Assembly: GCA_019914945.1 (NCBI GenBank)
Contig: CM034099.1
Span: forward strand, 558,001-622,000
Reading direction: 5' to 3'
DNA: 64,000 bases
Source: Typha latifolia
Taxonomy: Eukaryota; Streptophyta; Magnoliopsida; Poales; Typhaceae
The notes beneath the pieces were generated by a model, which did no database searches, was not told where the DNA came from, and saw nothing but the letters and a program-made list of their open reading frames with translations. A program made the translations under genes and the position numbers. This document shows positions 48,585-60,259 of this stretch, piece after piece (position 1 is the stretch's first letter; the number at the start of each line of letters is the position of its first letter).

Positions 48585-51500
48585 CTAATATCCATAGTTG
48601 GCTCCATATGCAGAACCATACCCACCACCCGTGTGGGTAGCAGGTCCAGCGTTGACTGGAGGAGATGTGTACATTGATCCATGCGATGGATAAGAACTAT
48701 AACCTTGGTCAACAGGTCCAGATGTGTTTTGTGGTGGTGCACCTGCTTCAGCCATAAAATTCTGCAAAAGCAGCACAATTAGGAAAGGATAAGAAGATAT
48801 GCGGTGGTTGAGAAAGGTAAGCACTCATCAGGAAAACATCATAGAGAGTAAAATCAATAGGCTAAAGATATAGTGATCCCAAAAAAGAAAAACATATGTA
48901 GCGAGGTCTCATATTGCCCTATCCTATCACCAAGATTCCTTGTATGAACTCATCATTGATGCAGCACTGGGACTTTCCTTATCTCTACCAAAAGTGATAG
49001 CTGCAACTAACTATGAGGTAAGTGGCAATATTTACAGCTGTAGCACTCAGAGGGATCAGATGCAGACAAAAAGATAAAATGTAGAGAGAATTCAAATCTT
49101 CTAGTTCATAATTGCATAACAGTTAATTTTAATGGAACATTGGAGTAATACTGAACCGTATGTGCAGTAAAGGATTTCTGTATTACTTAGTATGTTCTGA
49201 TGGACAAGTCAACCTGAAGCATACCACAGAACATACTGAGAAAGAACATTTCCCCAATAATCCACAGCAAATCCATATTTGTAGTCTAGTAGATCCATAA
49301 AGTGACAACTACATGACCAATGACGGAAATAAAGGACATGTTCCTAAAGTTATTATTAAGAAAATGAATAGAACCAGTTTGCCTATTATTTCTTTAACTA
49401 GAAACAAGGAGAATAAAGTAGGTAAATATTGCCAGCATGAGAATAAGAACTGAGAACTAGTCGTAAAGAACTTTACACACGAAAATCATACTGAAATGGA
49501 CAGAAGAACCTTCATGGTACCCAAACCATATTATAATCATAACTATAATTATACCTAAGCATACTCTAACAAAGAGGATAAAGTCATGCCTGTATCAGTT
49601 GCTGTGCAGTTTGAACTTGCGTAGCACTTCCATTAATCTCTACTGTCATTTCTCCAGGGACACCTCTGGATTCCTGTATTGTGATGGTTGCCCCACTGGC
49701 ACGACGGATGTAGCTGATACTTGCACCAGCTGCGCCAATTACAGCATCAGCATATGAAAGTGATATTTGCATATGCTGTGTGACCTATCAAAGCCACATC
49801 AAATGAACCATTTTAGATAACACACAGCTATCGCAACTGCAATTTGAAAATCCTGGAGATAAACTTGTTCCAAAATTTATTAACAAAATGAACCTGAGAA
49901 GCATGTGGTTGAGAATGTTGATTAGCTGATGGATGTGCTCCCATGGGTGCTGGTACATCTCGTCCAAACATAGAAATGCCATGGTGGGGAGGTTTATCCA
50001 TAGGAGGATAATCAGGTGGAGGATAATAACTGTCATGTTGCCGCGGTGGCATAAATTGAGAATTGCCACCATAACCTGGACCAACAGTGTTTGATGGAGC
50101 ACCTTGCGGATGGCCCCAAGGTTGAGGTGGAGGCATAATTTGGTCCAAATGCGAGCTCGCCATGGGCATCTGCAGAGTCAATCTCATAAGCTTTGGCAGA
50201 ACACAGTTTGCTAGGTAAATATAATCCAAATTCCAAAATATAAGAAAACAATAAATCTTCAACATTGGTAGAGAAGATAATAGAATTAACTGAATTTACA
50301 TGTAACTCGAATAGTGGAAGAACACTTCGATCAACGAGAAACTTTCTCAAATGAGAAGCAATAAGTTCCACAGCTTTACGCACTCCTTCAGGAAGTCCTT
50401 GCACTTCAACCACCCTATCTTCTTTCAATGCGAAAGGCGGTATGTCATCTGCACAAAGCATGTAATGGAAAAAAAAAACTTAGTTAAGAAAGTAGCAATA
50501 AGTAATCAGAGGAAAGCATGATTTAGGGTGGTGTCAGAGGAAAAAAGGTTAGGATGTTACCAAGGACACGGACAATAGTGTTAGAAGCTTCTTGAATGGA
50601 CTTTATAGTTGCACCCTGCTTTCCGATGAGGTTAGCCGCCTGTGTAGCTGGCACAAGCAACCGCGTTCCTACAGTGCCGCTAGAATTTTGTTGAGTAGGT
50701 TCTCCATCTAAACCATCTACTGTACGTTTGTGAACCCTGAGCAGACCATCCATCGCAGGAGATATTGTAGCATCAGGCTCTTCTTTTGCTGAAATCATTA
50801 CCTTTGATAAGAGAAACCAAATAATCAGCTTAGATGCAACTCTGAAACAAAATGTAATTTTCAGTATATGTAGGCTTGTAAAATGTCACAGATTGCCCCA
50901 ACATCAGCTCACAGTGAAGATTACTATCAATGTCATCAAGCATTATCATACATTTGATCCAATTTGTTATATGCAGTTTACATCAAGTTCTGCATGACAG
51001 CTACCCAGATCTTTAATTTCAAGCTTCTTGATGTTGCTCAACAAACAAATGTCAAAAGTAAGCATATCAAATGTGCAGCAACATAACCTTCAAAATGTTA
51101 ACCTTAAGTTATGGAATCCATCTCTATATAAATTAAATCATGAGATTATAAATTCTAAATCAGCATGGAAATTCTAGTTTTAATTAGTTGAGAACATGAT
51201 GCTAATTTATCAAGCCAATTGAAGATGGCACACTTTATGAACTATGACAGAAAGTGATCTTTACATACAAGACAGCAAGAAACAAAAGGAGCCACAATAT
51301 TCTATAACAACAAACTGAAGATGATAAAACGAATTCTTTGTCATAGAATGATGAGATTCTAAAAAACAATAAGGATATTATCATATATCCACCAACGATC
51401 AATGTGTTAACAAGAAAATCAACCCTAAATACTTATCTCAGTTGAGAAACTTACAGCTCTTTCCTGCACACCTGGAGGACCATCTAGAATCTTAATACGG

Positions 51501-51838
51501 GCTCTTGATTCCTCACACATTCTCTTAATAAATTCTCCTTTCCGGCCAATGAGACCACCAACCTTGTTGGAAGGAATCAATATCCGGAAAACGTTTTCCC
51601 CAGGCCATCCAGGCCACTTCTTTTCACCAACGCTAGCTTCTAAATCTTCATAGCCTTCCTGATTCTGATTTTGCAATTTTTCAGTGACTCCAGTCACATC
51701 TTGCTCAATCACATCTTGTTCAATCGCATCTTGTTCAATAGCACCTTGTTCAATCACATCTTGTTCAATCGCATCTTGTTCAGCCAAATCTTGTTCAGTA
51801 ATATCTTGTTCAGGAAAATTTTCCTCTGGCTCACCCAT
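48585..51838 (-). CDS. FLK: FLK-type triple-KH RNA-binding protein (Flowering locus K homology), complete
   Basis: Six coding exons on the minus strand, phases consistent: 51455-51838, 50561-50801, 50300-50448, 49894-50169, 49590-49784, 48585-48761, giving 473 residues. Three KH domains show their GxxG loops: KH1 [22 protein letters not shown]2 [22 protein letters not shown]3 [20 protein letters not shown]. Between KH2 and KH3 is a Pro/Gln/His-rich stretch, and the C terminus is Gly/Tyr/Ser-rich ([14 protein letters not shown]). FLK and PEPPER are nuclear RNA-binding proteins; FLK lowers FLC expression in the Arabidopsis autonomous flowering pathway. In a monocot the target may differ. Intron 5 appears to use a GC donor (CAG/GCATGA at 49589). 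The N terminus carries an unusual Glu-Gln pentapeptide repeat. Confidence 0.92.
51695..51811 (-). repeat. 15-bp coding minisatellite in FLK exon 1
   Basis: About eight tandem 15-bp units encode D-[AVIL]-[IAT]-E-Q pentapeptides ([20 protein letters not shown]). Near-identical units suggest recent copy-number change. Confidence 0.9.
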
Positions 51839-52997
51839 ACTTTGTGAACTGAATCACCACTTTCTTTAATAAATGATGAGAAAAAGGTATCATGTCAGGA
51901 ATCAGTATACTAGTTTACTAATGAACATTAAGAGAAACAATAATCAACTAAAAGCTATAAACCAGTTTGCCTATTGAACAAGAATAGTAGCATGAGGAAA
52001 GCTAATCATGAATCATAAGAAACAAGAGGTCCATAAGATTTCTATTACTGAAAAAGGGAACTCCTGCAAATACCAATATGAACTTATGAACTAGAAGCTT
52101 AAGCTACAAAAAATGCAGAGGACTCTGATAAGGCGACCATGTAGAAATTCCCAAATACAATCACATTGAGTATTGGGCACATACTACCACTTTAGATTGC
52201 TACAGAGAAAATAGTCTATTATAGGGAAACTCCTAAGGATTCATTTTGCAATAACAATTTGGAAATGAAAAATATAAGCACATCAGGTAACATTACTGTA
52301 TGTTTTTCTATCAAGAACATTCTTATCAAGGAGAACTCAAGAGGGATTGGCCAAATGACTCAAACTAAGATAAAATATAAGTCAAAAAATCAAGCCGGCT
52401 TGGCCGTGCAATAAGGAATAAGAAGAATAGTAAGCTAATAACTTCATAATAGATTAAGTCCTAAGGACATAATACTCGTGATTTCTGTCATTTCTTTCTG
52501 TTCTTTTTCTTTTTAATGGATGGCAATGGTTAAGCAAATATAGAATAGGCGGAACGGTTCTCATATTACCACAAATCAATGCTTGTTGTAGGCTCTACAA
52601 TGTGCATCACATACATGCAATATATGTTTGGTGAAAGATTAATCAAATCTATTTCTCACTTGCTTCCGTAAGAATTGAGCACAAAATTCTAGAGTGTCTC
52701 CACGATGGGTATCATCATATAAAAAAAAAACAAATTGTGATACTAAAAAGATAGAAGTAATGCTACTGTACATGAAATATGCATAAGAACAATAGCTTAC
52801 GACTACTGCAGGACCGTTCACAACCAAGAGAAGCGATCGAACTATAAAAGAAGAGAAGGTACCATAAGAGCAGAAACCATTCAATCGAATCCTGCAGCCA
52901 GAAAAACAAACGAGGAGCTACCGGATCTTACCTACGCGATTAAGAACCCTAAACCCCGAGGCTACTAAAAACCCTAGAGATCCCATCATGGAGCACC

Positions 52998-53048
<51 letters not shown>

Positions 53049-53250
53049 ATGTACCTTCGTACTTCGTACTTGTTCTCCTCGATGTAGAGGTAGAGATAGG
53101 GAGGGAGGGAGGGAGGGAGGGAGGGAGCGAGAGGAAGAGGGAGAGAGCGAGAGAGAATTAGGGATTAGGGTGGGGGAAAGGAAGAAGAAAGAAAAGGGTG
53201 GGGGAATGGGGGGGGGGGGGCGACTTGAATTCAGGTGCGCACATAACACG
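51839..53250 (-). other. FLK 5' leader region with introns and microsatellites
   Basis: Between the ATG and about 53240 I see no coding exon. The purine-rich segment 52985-53220 carries (GA)n at 53000-53043 and (GGGA)n at 53101-53127 and looks like a 5' UTR exon (CT-rich on the minus strand). The rest would then be leader intron(s). Confidence 0.5.
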
Positions 53251-54592
53251 AGCTCGTGACTCTGCGGATCAATCGTAATTTTTTCACAGGTAGCTCCCTA
53301 ACTTTATCTGGTATTACAATCGAGGACAAATACAACAAATTTTGTAAATCAAATTAATTTAGCCGACTACAATAAAGAACGACAATTATCAGCTGCCGAA
53401 AGTCAAATACGGCGCCGCATACATCCACGGAACGACTCTATAGTAGAGCCAATGGCCATTGGCCCAGCCAATTGATGCAGACACTAGCCGGCGATGAAGA
53501 ACTCGTATTGCCGACTTGGAAGTCCTGTACGAATCCATGCCCAATTAATGGTATTTTACACCATTAACTAACAAGACTATGACTTTCATGATTTTGTAAT
53601 CAGATCTCTCATCTTAAAATATTAAAAATATCGCTCAAATTATAAATATTAAAAGTATAGTGAATAAACTATAAAAGATAAAAAGCTAGGGTGTTAACAG
53701 AAAAATTCCCTCTATTTTACTTTTACATATTAAAGGAGTTTCTTTTTAATTTGATTTTAAGATATATTTAAATGCTTTAAAAATTAATTGGTACTTTCAG
53801 TTAATTTTATAATGTAGATTATATATTAGGATTGAATTATTTGTCTAGAAACGTAGGCATTGTTCAATAAAGCAGATAGATAATTCACACTTTTGCAGTT
53901 TGCTTCTCAGAAGATCATCTTAAGCTCTCTGACTTCGGCCCTATTTGACAGCAGTAAACTCACTCTTTGTTCCACCAACAATAAACAATATGAGAAGAAC
54001 GATGAGCGAATTAGTGAACAGTGCCAATGACTCCATTCAATAAAAACTAATTTTCATTGACATTAGATAAAACTACTGCTTTTCCAAATCTAAGTTCTAA
54101 TGCTAAAAGTTCTGCTGCAAAATGATTTGGCTATAAGTTCTCGAGTCTTCTTATATGGAGGTTAATAAATCTGACAGCCCGTAATAATCATGACAACACA
54201 TCCTGATGTGTATATCCAAAATTCAAATTCAAATTCAAATTCAAATTCAATTCATGTTATCCAAGGTGATGGATGATATCAAGACAGATCAAACATAATA
54301 TCTCAGCTGACACATATATCTACAGAAACAGCAGTAATTACAGGCAGTCAGGAACATTTCTTCAATACTGATATAAATCCCAAATTAAAAAAAAGAAGAA
54401 GAAGATCAGAATCACTACAGCTCACAAGTTCTTCAGCCCTTGTGGGAGGATATGAAGGGGACCAGAAACCAACTATGCCTGATCAATTGCCATGCCAAAA
54501 GCAGGGACTAAGTGGTAACGCTACTATACCAGCTGCACAAACAACAATGAAACAAAAAAGAGGCAGCAAATACTATTGTCACCCATTATGCC
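53250..54592. other. Spacer, no gene seen
   Basis: AT-rich sequence with a (TTCAAA)n run at about 54221-54251. The right end includes the Alba gene 3' UTR. Confidence 0.4.
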
Positions 54593-56145
54593 TCAGACTT
54601 CTTGTTCAACCGACTTGATGCGATTCTCCTTGCCAGATGATAGAATGTCGTTGTAGTTATCTGACATGTGAAGTAAAATCTCAATCTGCATCGAAAACAT
54701 CAGGGAAGGTCACAGCTCCAAGAATAATTTGTCATCACATCAGTGGAATGGAAAGTAAAAGAAGAGAGTCGCACCTTGGCTTTCCGAACAAGGCGGCCCT
54801 TGGCCTCATCTTTGGTGTCAACAGTGGAAGTCGTAATCTCTGCTCCAATATGATGAGAAAATCTTAGTTTAAGTAAAAAAGGGAAGTTTGTTGGAAGAAA
54901 TGGCGAGCTGCTGTCTTACTCTTCTCAGTAGCCAGACCAGTATTCTTCAGGATTTCAGCAACCGTTACAACAGTTCCAATAGCTGAATTCAAGAAGGCGA
55001 ATCAGAAAAGAATGATGATCACAAAGATTTAATTCCCCTCTCCATTGTCTAATAAAATAAGGTAAAAGATTCCAATCTATAAGAAGGAACAGAAAGCAGA
55101 ATAAAGAACTAGGTAGTTCAACATAACCATCTATACTAAAGACAATTCCAATTGAAGGCCAATCAAGACATGCAGCAAAAGAGAAGAAAAGAAATAATAA
55201 CATGGCCAACAGATTATCCCAAAACTCTGAATTAAGAATCTGAAGTAGTTTCATCACAATTGCAAGAAATGATAGTTCACTATTCTTTCTTTTCTTTTCT
55301 TTAATTTCTCAAGGTATATTACGCGAGAGAGAACAAAAATGCACAGATACATATTGAAAAACAGATTATTATCAGATCAGAAAGAATACCCATTCCAAGG
55401 GCGGAGAGTTCGACCTCATTGTAATGCTGCATGTACCTCTGCAAACAAATGACTAATGTAAATAACATGGGGGCAAAAATAATACCAGAAGAAATAATAT
55501 TCATAACTGACAATGTTAAATACAGCAGAAATGATATAATTGCGAGAGATATAGAAGCAAAGTTGTAAAAAGATAGAATATTCCCTGTAATCAAATGAAT
55601 GAGGTACAGAAACCAATTTCATGAGCATTTTAACAAAGTGAATAATGGACTCAACATCCTCCATATATTGGCCTATCAAAGCAATTAAAAGAAGCCATTT
55701 TATCTCGATTATTAAAGGAGAGGTAGAAACATAACAATCACTTCACAGCATACGATCATTTCAAGGGCAAATTTACTACCTTTTCCTTATTCATCAGAAT
55801 ATAGCAGAATTATCTCTAATACCCCCGAAAATCTAAGAAAAGGAAAGCGGTAAGTGATCGAGATCCTAATGAAGAGACACAGACCCTAATCCCAAGCAGA
55901 GAACCCGAGAAAGGTTTGACAAGGTGAAATCTTACTCAAAACTCTTGATTCGAGTCCCCAAATTACAAGAAAAGGAAGCTATCAAGAGGTCGAATCCCAA
56001 AACCTAACTTATCCGATAAAGGAAGGGTGAGGGATACCTTGGCCAGATTGACGTAGAAGTAGAGCGGCTTCTTGTTGGTGGAGACTTGGATTCGGTTCTT
56101 CTTGGTCGGCTCCACCGTCTCCACCACCGCCTCCGTCGCCGTTAA

Positions 56146-56151
<6 letters not shown>
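54593..56151 (-). CDS. Alba-domain DNA/RNA-binding protein (At2g34160-like), complete
   Basis: Five exons on the minus strand, frame kept: 56038-56151, 55390-55438, 54920-54982, 54775-54839, 54593-54685, giving 127 residues, normal for the short plant Alba class. An N-terminal tail (MELTATEAVVETVEP) precedes the fold: KKNRIQVSTNKKPLYFYVNL, RYMQHYNEVELSALGMA, IGTVVTVAEILKNTGLA, ITTSTVDTKDEAKGRLVRKA and IEILLHMSDNYND. Alba proteins are small basic nucleic-acid binders. In plants they are reported to bind R-loops and RNAs and to work in heat and oxidative stress. This copy lacks the RGG tail of the long class. A (TC)n tract directly abuts the ATG. Confidence 0.94.

Positions 56152-56204
<53 letters not shown>
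56152..56204. repeat. (TC)n microsatellite abutting the Alba start codon
   Basis: About 26 dinucleotide units start at the base next to the ATG, so the mRNA leader would end in a (GA)n tract. Confidence 0.95.
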
Positions 56205-56207
<3 letters not shown>

Positions 56208-56243
56208 CAGGCGAAATAATCGCCAGAATGGCAACTTCGACGC

Positions 56244-56250
56244 TTATATA
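56244..56250 (-). promoter_or_regulatory. Alba gene TATA box
   Basis: TATATAA on the minus strand, about 95 bp upstream of the ATG, with a GC-rich context. Confidence 0.6.
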
Positions 56251-56259
56251 GGCGCCGGA

Positions 56260-57860
56260 ATGGAAGGCGACACGTGGCTGGACGACGTTGGCGAGGCGGT
56301 TGCTCTTCTGGGCAGTTAGTGGATGATGCCGTACGAGGCGGTTATTCTTGTTGCGGATTCCACATGGACGGTTCTACACCCGTCTATCGGAATTATTTAC
56401 GAACTTGCCCTCTCTTGACCTGATGTGTTCTAGTCTAATTCGGGTTCAAGCCACAAGTGCTTGACTAAGATTGGGCTCGATCCAATACTTACAGTTGGAA
56501 TACATTTAAAAATAGTTGCCTGTTAGCTAACTCTAAATAGTCCTATCCTTTTGCGCAACCTCCCAGATATCTTTAATTCTTCTGATATTTGCTCTAATTC
56601 TAGCTGCATTTTTTTGGGACAAAAATTCCAATCAAGTTTCAGTGGTTATCAAATAAGCTCCCTAATACTTAAAATTGTGACTTGTGAGTCACTCATGATT
56701 TATTTCTTGTTTATTTCTTTTAGTTAGATCAAAAGAAATGATTTCAGATGTTGTTGGGTCTGTTGCTTTCCTTTGAGATGACCTATGCCAGGATTTGTTG
56801 TAATGAATGATGTTGTACAAGTTGGTATGCTATATTGAGGGCATTTTGACTGAATTCATCTCTCTCTCTCTCTCTCTCTCCCTCTCTCTAGCTAGATTGA
56901 GTTTTGCTTGACAAGATATGAATTCTCTTTTTCTCTTTTTGCTTCACCACTTTAAATTTTTGTTTCTGTTTTCACACCTAGGAAGCTGGCTCTCTTGGCT
57001 TTTTCATTTTTCAAATGATAAAATAAATTTCTTCAGATAGTTTGTTAATTTGGAGCTTGCAATTTATTTTTGATTCACTCCACTTTATATATCCAGCTTA
57101 AGAACAGCACATAGAAGTTATCCCTCAACTTTAGCAAGCAGTGTTTACTGCCAAAAGCTATCTAAAGCTCTTATCCTTCTGAAAAAAATTAAGTTTTTTT
57201 TTTTTTGCATGATCCAACCAGCAGTTGGTAGAGGCAACCCTCACTTATAATCTTTATTTCCATTCCCTTTTCTTCTTTATTACCCACACAAACAAAAGCT
57301 TTGTTGCAGGTTTGCTAGTTGCTTGGAGGTTAAGCTTGGAATCACATCCTGGCTTATGCTCTTCATCTGGTGAAGGCTTCCCCTTTCCCTAGCTGAAAGC
57401 AAAAGAGAAAATATCCTTTGCTTGGGAATAAAACCAAATGTCAAGGATCCCTTCTTAAGTCAGACCTTAAAGAATAAACCTTTTATTAATGGCCTTAATC
57501 ATAGCTAGGAATATCATAATTATCCATTAACCAATAAAACTATTACAAATCCATTAGACTCTTGGACCGCCGCAATCCAACAAGGTAGACTAATTATGGG
57601 AATGCTTAGTTCATCTATCTGTCTCTTGAGCTTTAAGTTTCTTCCTATCTAAGATGCTATAAGAAGCTTGTAGGTTGACCTAAACTAGCATCTACTCTGC
57701 TTTTTATAGCTAATGCATGCTTAACTTAATCACGGCAAAAAGTTTAACTTGATATGTTCCTAACTAATTAGTATTAGTTGGGCATTCAGATGTGATCTCT
57801 TCTTATAAGCTTGAGGTCATAATTAGTGTGAAAAGCCATACTGGAAGTGGACTCCATGTC
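56260..57860. other. Spacer and MIR166 upstream region
   Basis: No protein gene seen. A (CT)n tract lies at about 56861-56889 and a T-run near 57196. The right half should include distal regulation of MIR166. Confidence 0.4.
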
Positions 57861-57863
57861 ACG

Positions 57864-57870
57864 TATATAA
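57864..57870 (+). promoter_or_regulatory. MIR166 TATA box
   Basis: TATATAA about 100 bp upstream of the hairpin and about 70 bp before a CT-rich leader, a normal Pol II MIR promoter spacing. Confidence 0.6.
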
Positions 57871-57967
57871 AGTCCTTCAGGTAAAACATTGCATGGCCTG
57901 GTGATGAGGGCCCTTCCTGCTACCTCCATCCTCTTCTCTCTTTCTATCTATCTATCTCTCTCTCTCT

Positions 57968-58085
57968 CATGATAGTTGAGGGGAATGTTGTCTGGTCCGA
58001 AACCATTCATGCGAAGAGCTTGCTTCGATCCTTTCTTCGACGTCGTGAATGGTTTCGGACCAGGCTTCATTCCCCCTAACTCATG
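57968..58085 (+). ncRNA. MIR166: MIR166 primary hairpin
   Basis: The 21-nt mature miR166 (starts TCGGACCAGG, ends TTCATTCCCC) is at 58055-58075 on the 3' arm. The expected star (starts GGAATGTTGT) is at 57982-58002 on the 5' arm, with 2-nt 3' overhangs when paired. Pairing continues below the duplex (AGTTGAGGGG with CCCCCTAACT) and above it (CCATTCA with TGAATGG), giving a stem of about 45 bp and a short loop. miR166 guides AGO10/AGO1-dependent silencing of class III HD-ZIP mRNAs (PHB, PHV, REV), setting leaf polarity, vasculature and meristem. The mature sequence is the canonical conserved one. No second hairpin is visible close by. Confidence 0.97.
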
Positions 58086-58751
58086 GAATCCTCGCAGAAG
58101 AAGTCCTTGTCGACGACGATCGGCGCCTTACGACATCTACCATGGATCGATCGAAAGCTTAATTTTTCTTTGCAAGTGAGTGTAATCCATCTATCATGAT
58201 AGGAAGGCATGTGATGTTTAGATAGTGTGGTCATTAGACTAGATTAAATACCTTATTTCTTTGCCTCCATATCTTTTTATGATCATCAGAACTAACTTTT
58301 GGAAAATATATACTTTGCTTGCTACTGGGTTGGGACGAATGGCTAGATCAACATTGCTAACGACATAGCACAGACACCAACCCAACTTTTTATGAGTTCT
58401 TCGCGATGCTATTATAGCATCGGCTGAGACTAGATAGTTGATATCTACCTCTGGTTTCCTCCTTTCTTTGTCTTTTACCATATTGGTCTGATCCATTAAA
58501 AGAAAAGCATGCTCCAAAAACAGTGCAAATTAATGCTAACATCCTTATTTCTAAGCAATGGGGACCAGTTTCAATGAACTTTCGGTTTGTCGACATCGGC
58601 TTCGTGGATTTTATGATCATGAAAAGATTGCTTTGAAGTTTCAGAGAGTGGAAATTTCAGCATCAAAAGATTACGACGTAAAGCAACAATGTTAGGTATA
58701 ACTTATTCACCAACAATAATTCCTTTTCTCCCTTCCGTTTCTTTTTTCCTA

Positions 58752-58789
<38 letters not shown>

Positions 58790-60259
58790 TTGATCCATTA
58801 AAACTTTTCTCATCTTCGTCTTGTTCTGGAGTCCTAAGATAACTGATATGAGTGAGGTTTTTGATAATTTGAGATGGATAATGAAGTCTTTGATCAGAAA
58901 TGGAAAGCTCTCTTGGTAGGTAACCTTACACCATCACAGGTCAAATTATTGGGTAACCCACTTTCTTTGACCGAATAGTTTCTCATTTTGATCCTTTACT
59001 GTAGCTAATCAATAGCAGGTAAACTCATTCATCTAATTATCTCTCTGTGTGTGTTATATAAAAACATTTCTTTATTTATATTTACAAGACTAGAATGATG
59101 ATGCAAGGATATGAAGCAAAGCACCTAACAAACACCTTGACTCATCATTTAACTTGTTGTCTAAGGACTTGCAACTATGTGAGTGATGTTACTGAAACCA
59201 ATGCTTTGGGCAAGGGCATTGCCATTGGATCATAGTGCAGGGCCCACATCACCCAAACCAATAAACAAGGGGGTGTTGAGGCCTATCTTGATGATGGCAT
59301 CGCATTGGATTATAAACCTAATCTGGAACTCACCATGCACAACAATGGCTAGATCCTTGTGTTATTTTTTTCTCTCAAAGATCTCATGGATTCTTAAGTG
59401 GATACAAGAGTAATGCATACCAGTCTATAGACCAGTCAAAGATGACGCTGAGCTAAGAAAAGCCATAAAATCATTCATATGAAGGAAATGATGCTCTCTT
59501 CCCATCTTTCAACTAAACTTTTGACTGAGATGTGGCTGGTAATTCCCAAGGACAAGTATGGATGGATGCTCCTTGGAGGACATTTTTTCACCAGTAGACG
59601 ACCTCATGAAAGAAATCTTTGAGAAGTCATCATAGTATTTATGTGGAAAGCCTTGAGCTCTTGAAGATGAATGCTTCAAAGATCTTGCCCAAGTACAATA
59701 CAGTCGCTTTGTACTTTATTACAAGTACCTTTTTATCATAACACATAGGCATGTGTCACTTTTGTTACTGAAAGTAGCCACCATGGGGGAAAAAAAGACT
59801 TGGCCAAGAATAGGATATAAATCAACCACACCCATATTGATAGTTGCACAAAAAAATATTAGGCCACTGATGGGTTTTGACCTTTGCTGCTGCTTTTCAC
59901 TTGTCCAGGAAAAACTGTCAAGAAGCTTATATTGCACTCCTAAAACATGTGATACTGTCCTACTTCCAGCTTTTGGCAAACAAACAATAATAGAAAGAAA
60001 ATTTCTAGTAAACCTTCTTTCTCTGTCATATGTTGGATATTTGTTTACAATTATGGCCATTGGCTTCATGATACAACCCTGAGTGTGTTCCCACCAGAAT
60101 TGCAGCTTCATAAAGGCTAATAGATAAAATCAGAGAACAGGGGATCCTAACAGTAAACCTTGGAGAAAACTTTATGTTAGGAACTCATGAACTCCACATA
60201 TAGTACAGAACAGATTGGATTTCTTGCCAAAGCTTGCTCGTTCCATCACACATATATAT
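58086..60259. other. Spacer, no gene supported
   Basis: It contains the rest of the MIR166 transcript, a (TA)n(GT)n tract at about 58755-58789 and AT-rich spacer. Frames at 59183-59413 (+) and 59719-60111 (-) resemble no family I know. Confidence 0.4.

Noticed and set aside
57976..58179. 67-codon frame across the MIR166 hairpin (possible miPEP)
   Set aside because: It has no ATG before the star sequence; the first ATG lies inside the star arm, whereas miPEPs are encoded 5' of the hairpin.
59719..60111. 130-codon minus frame and its plus-strand mirror
   Set aside because: Both strands are open at once, there are no motifs, and no splice or promoter context supports a gene.
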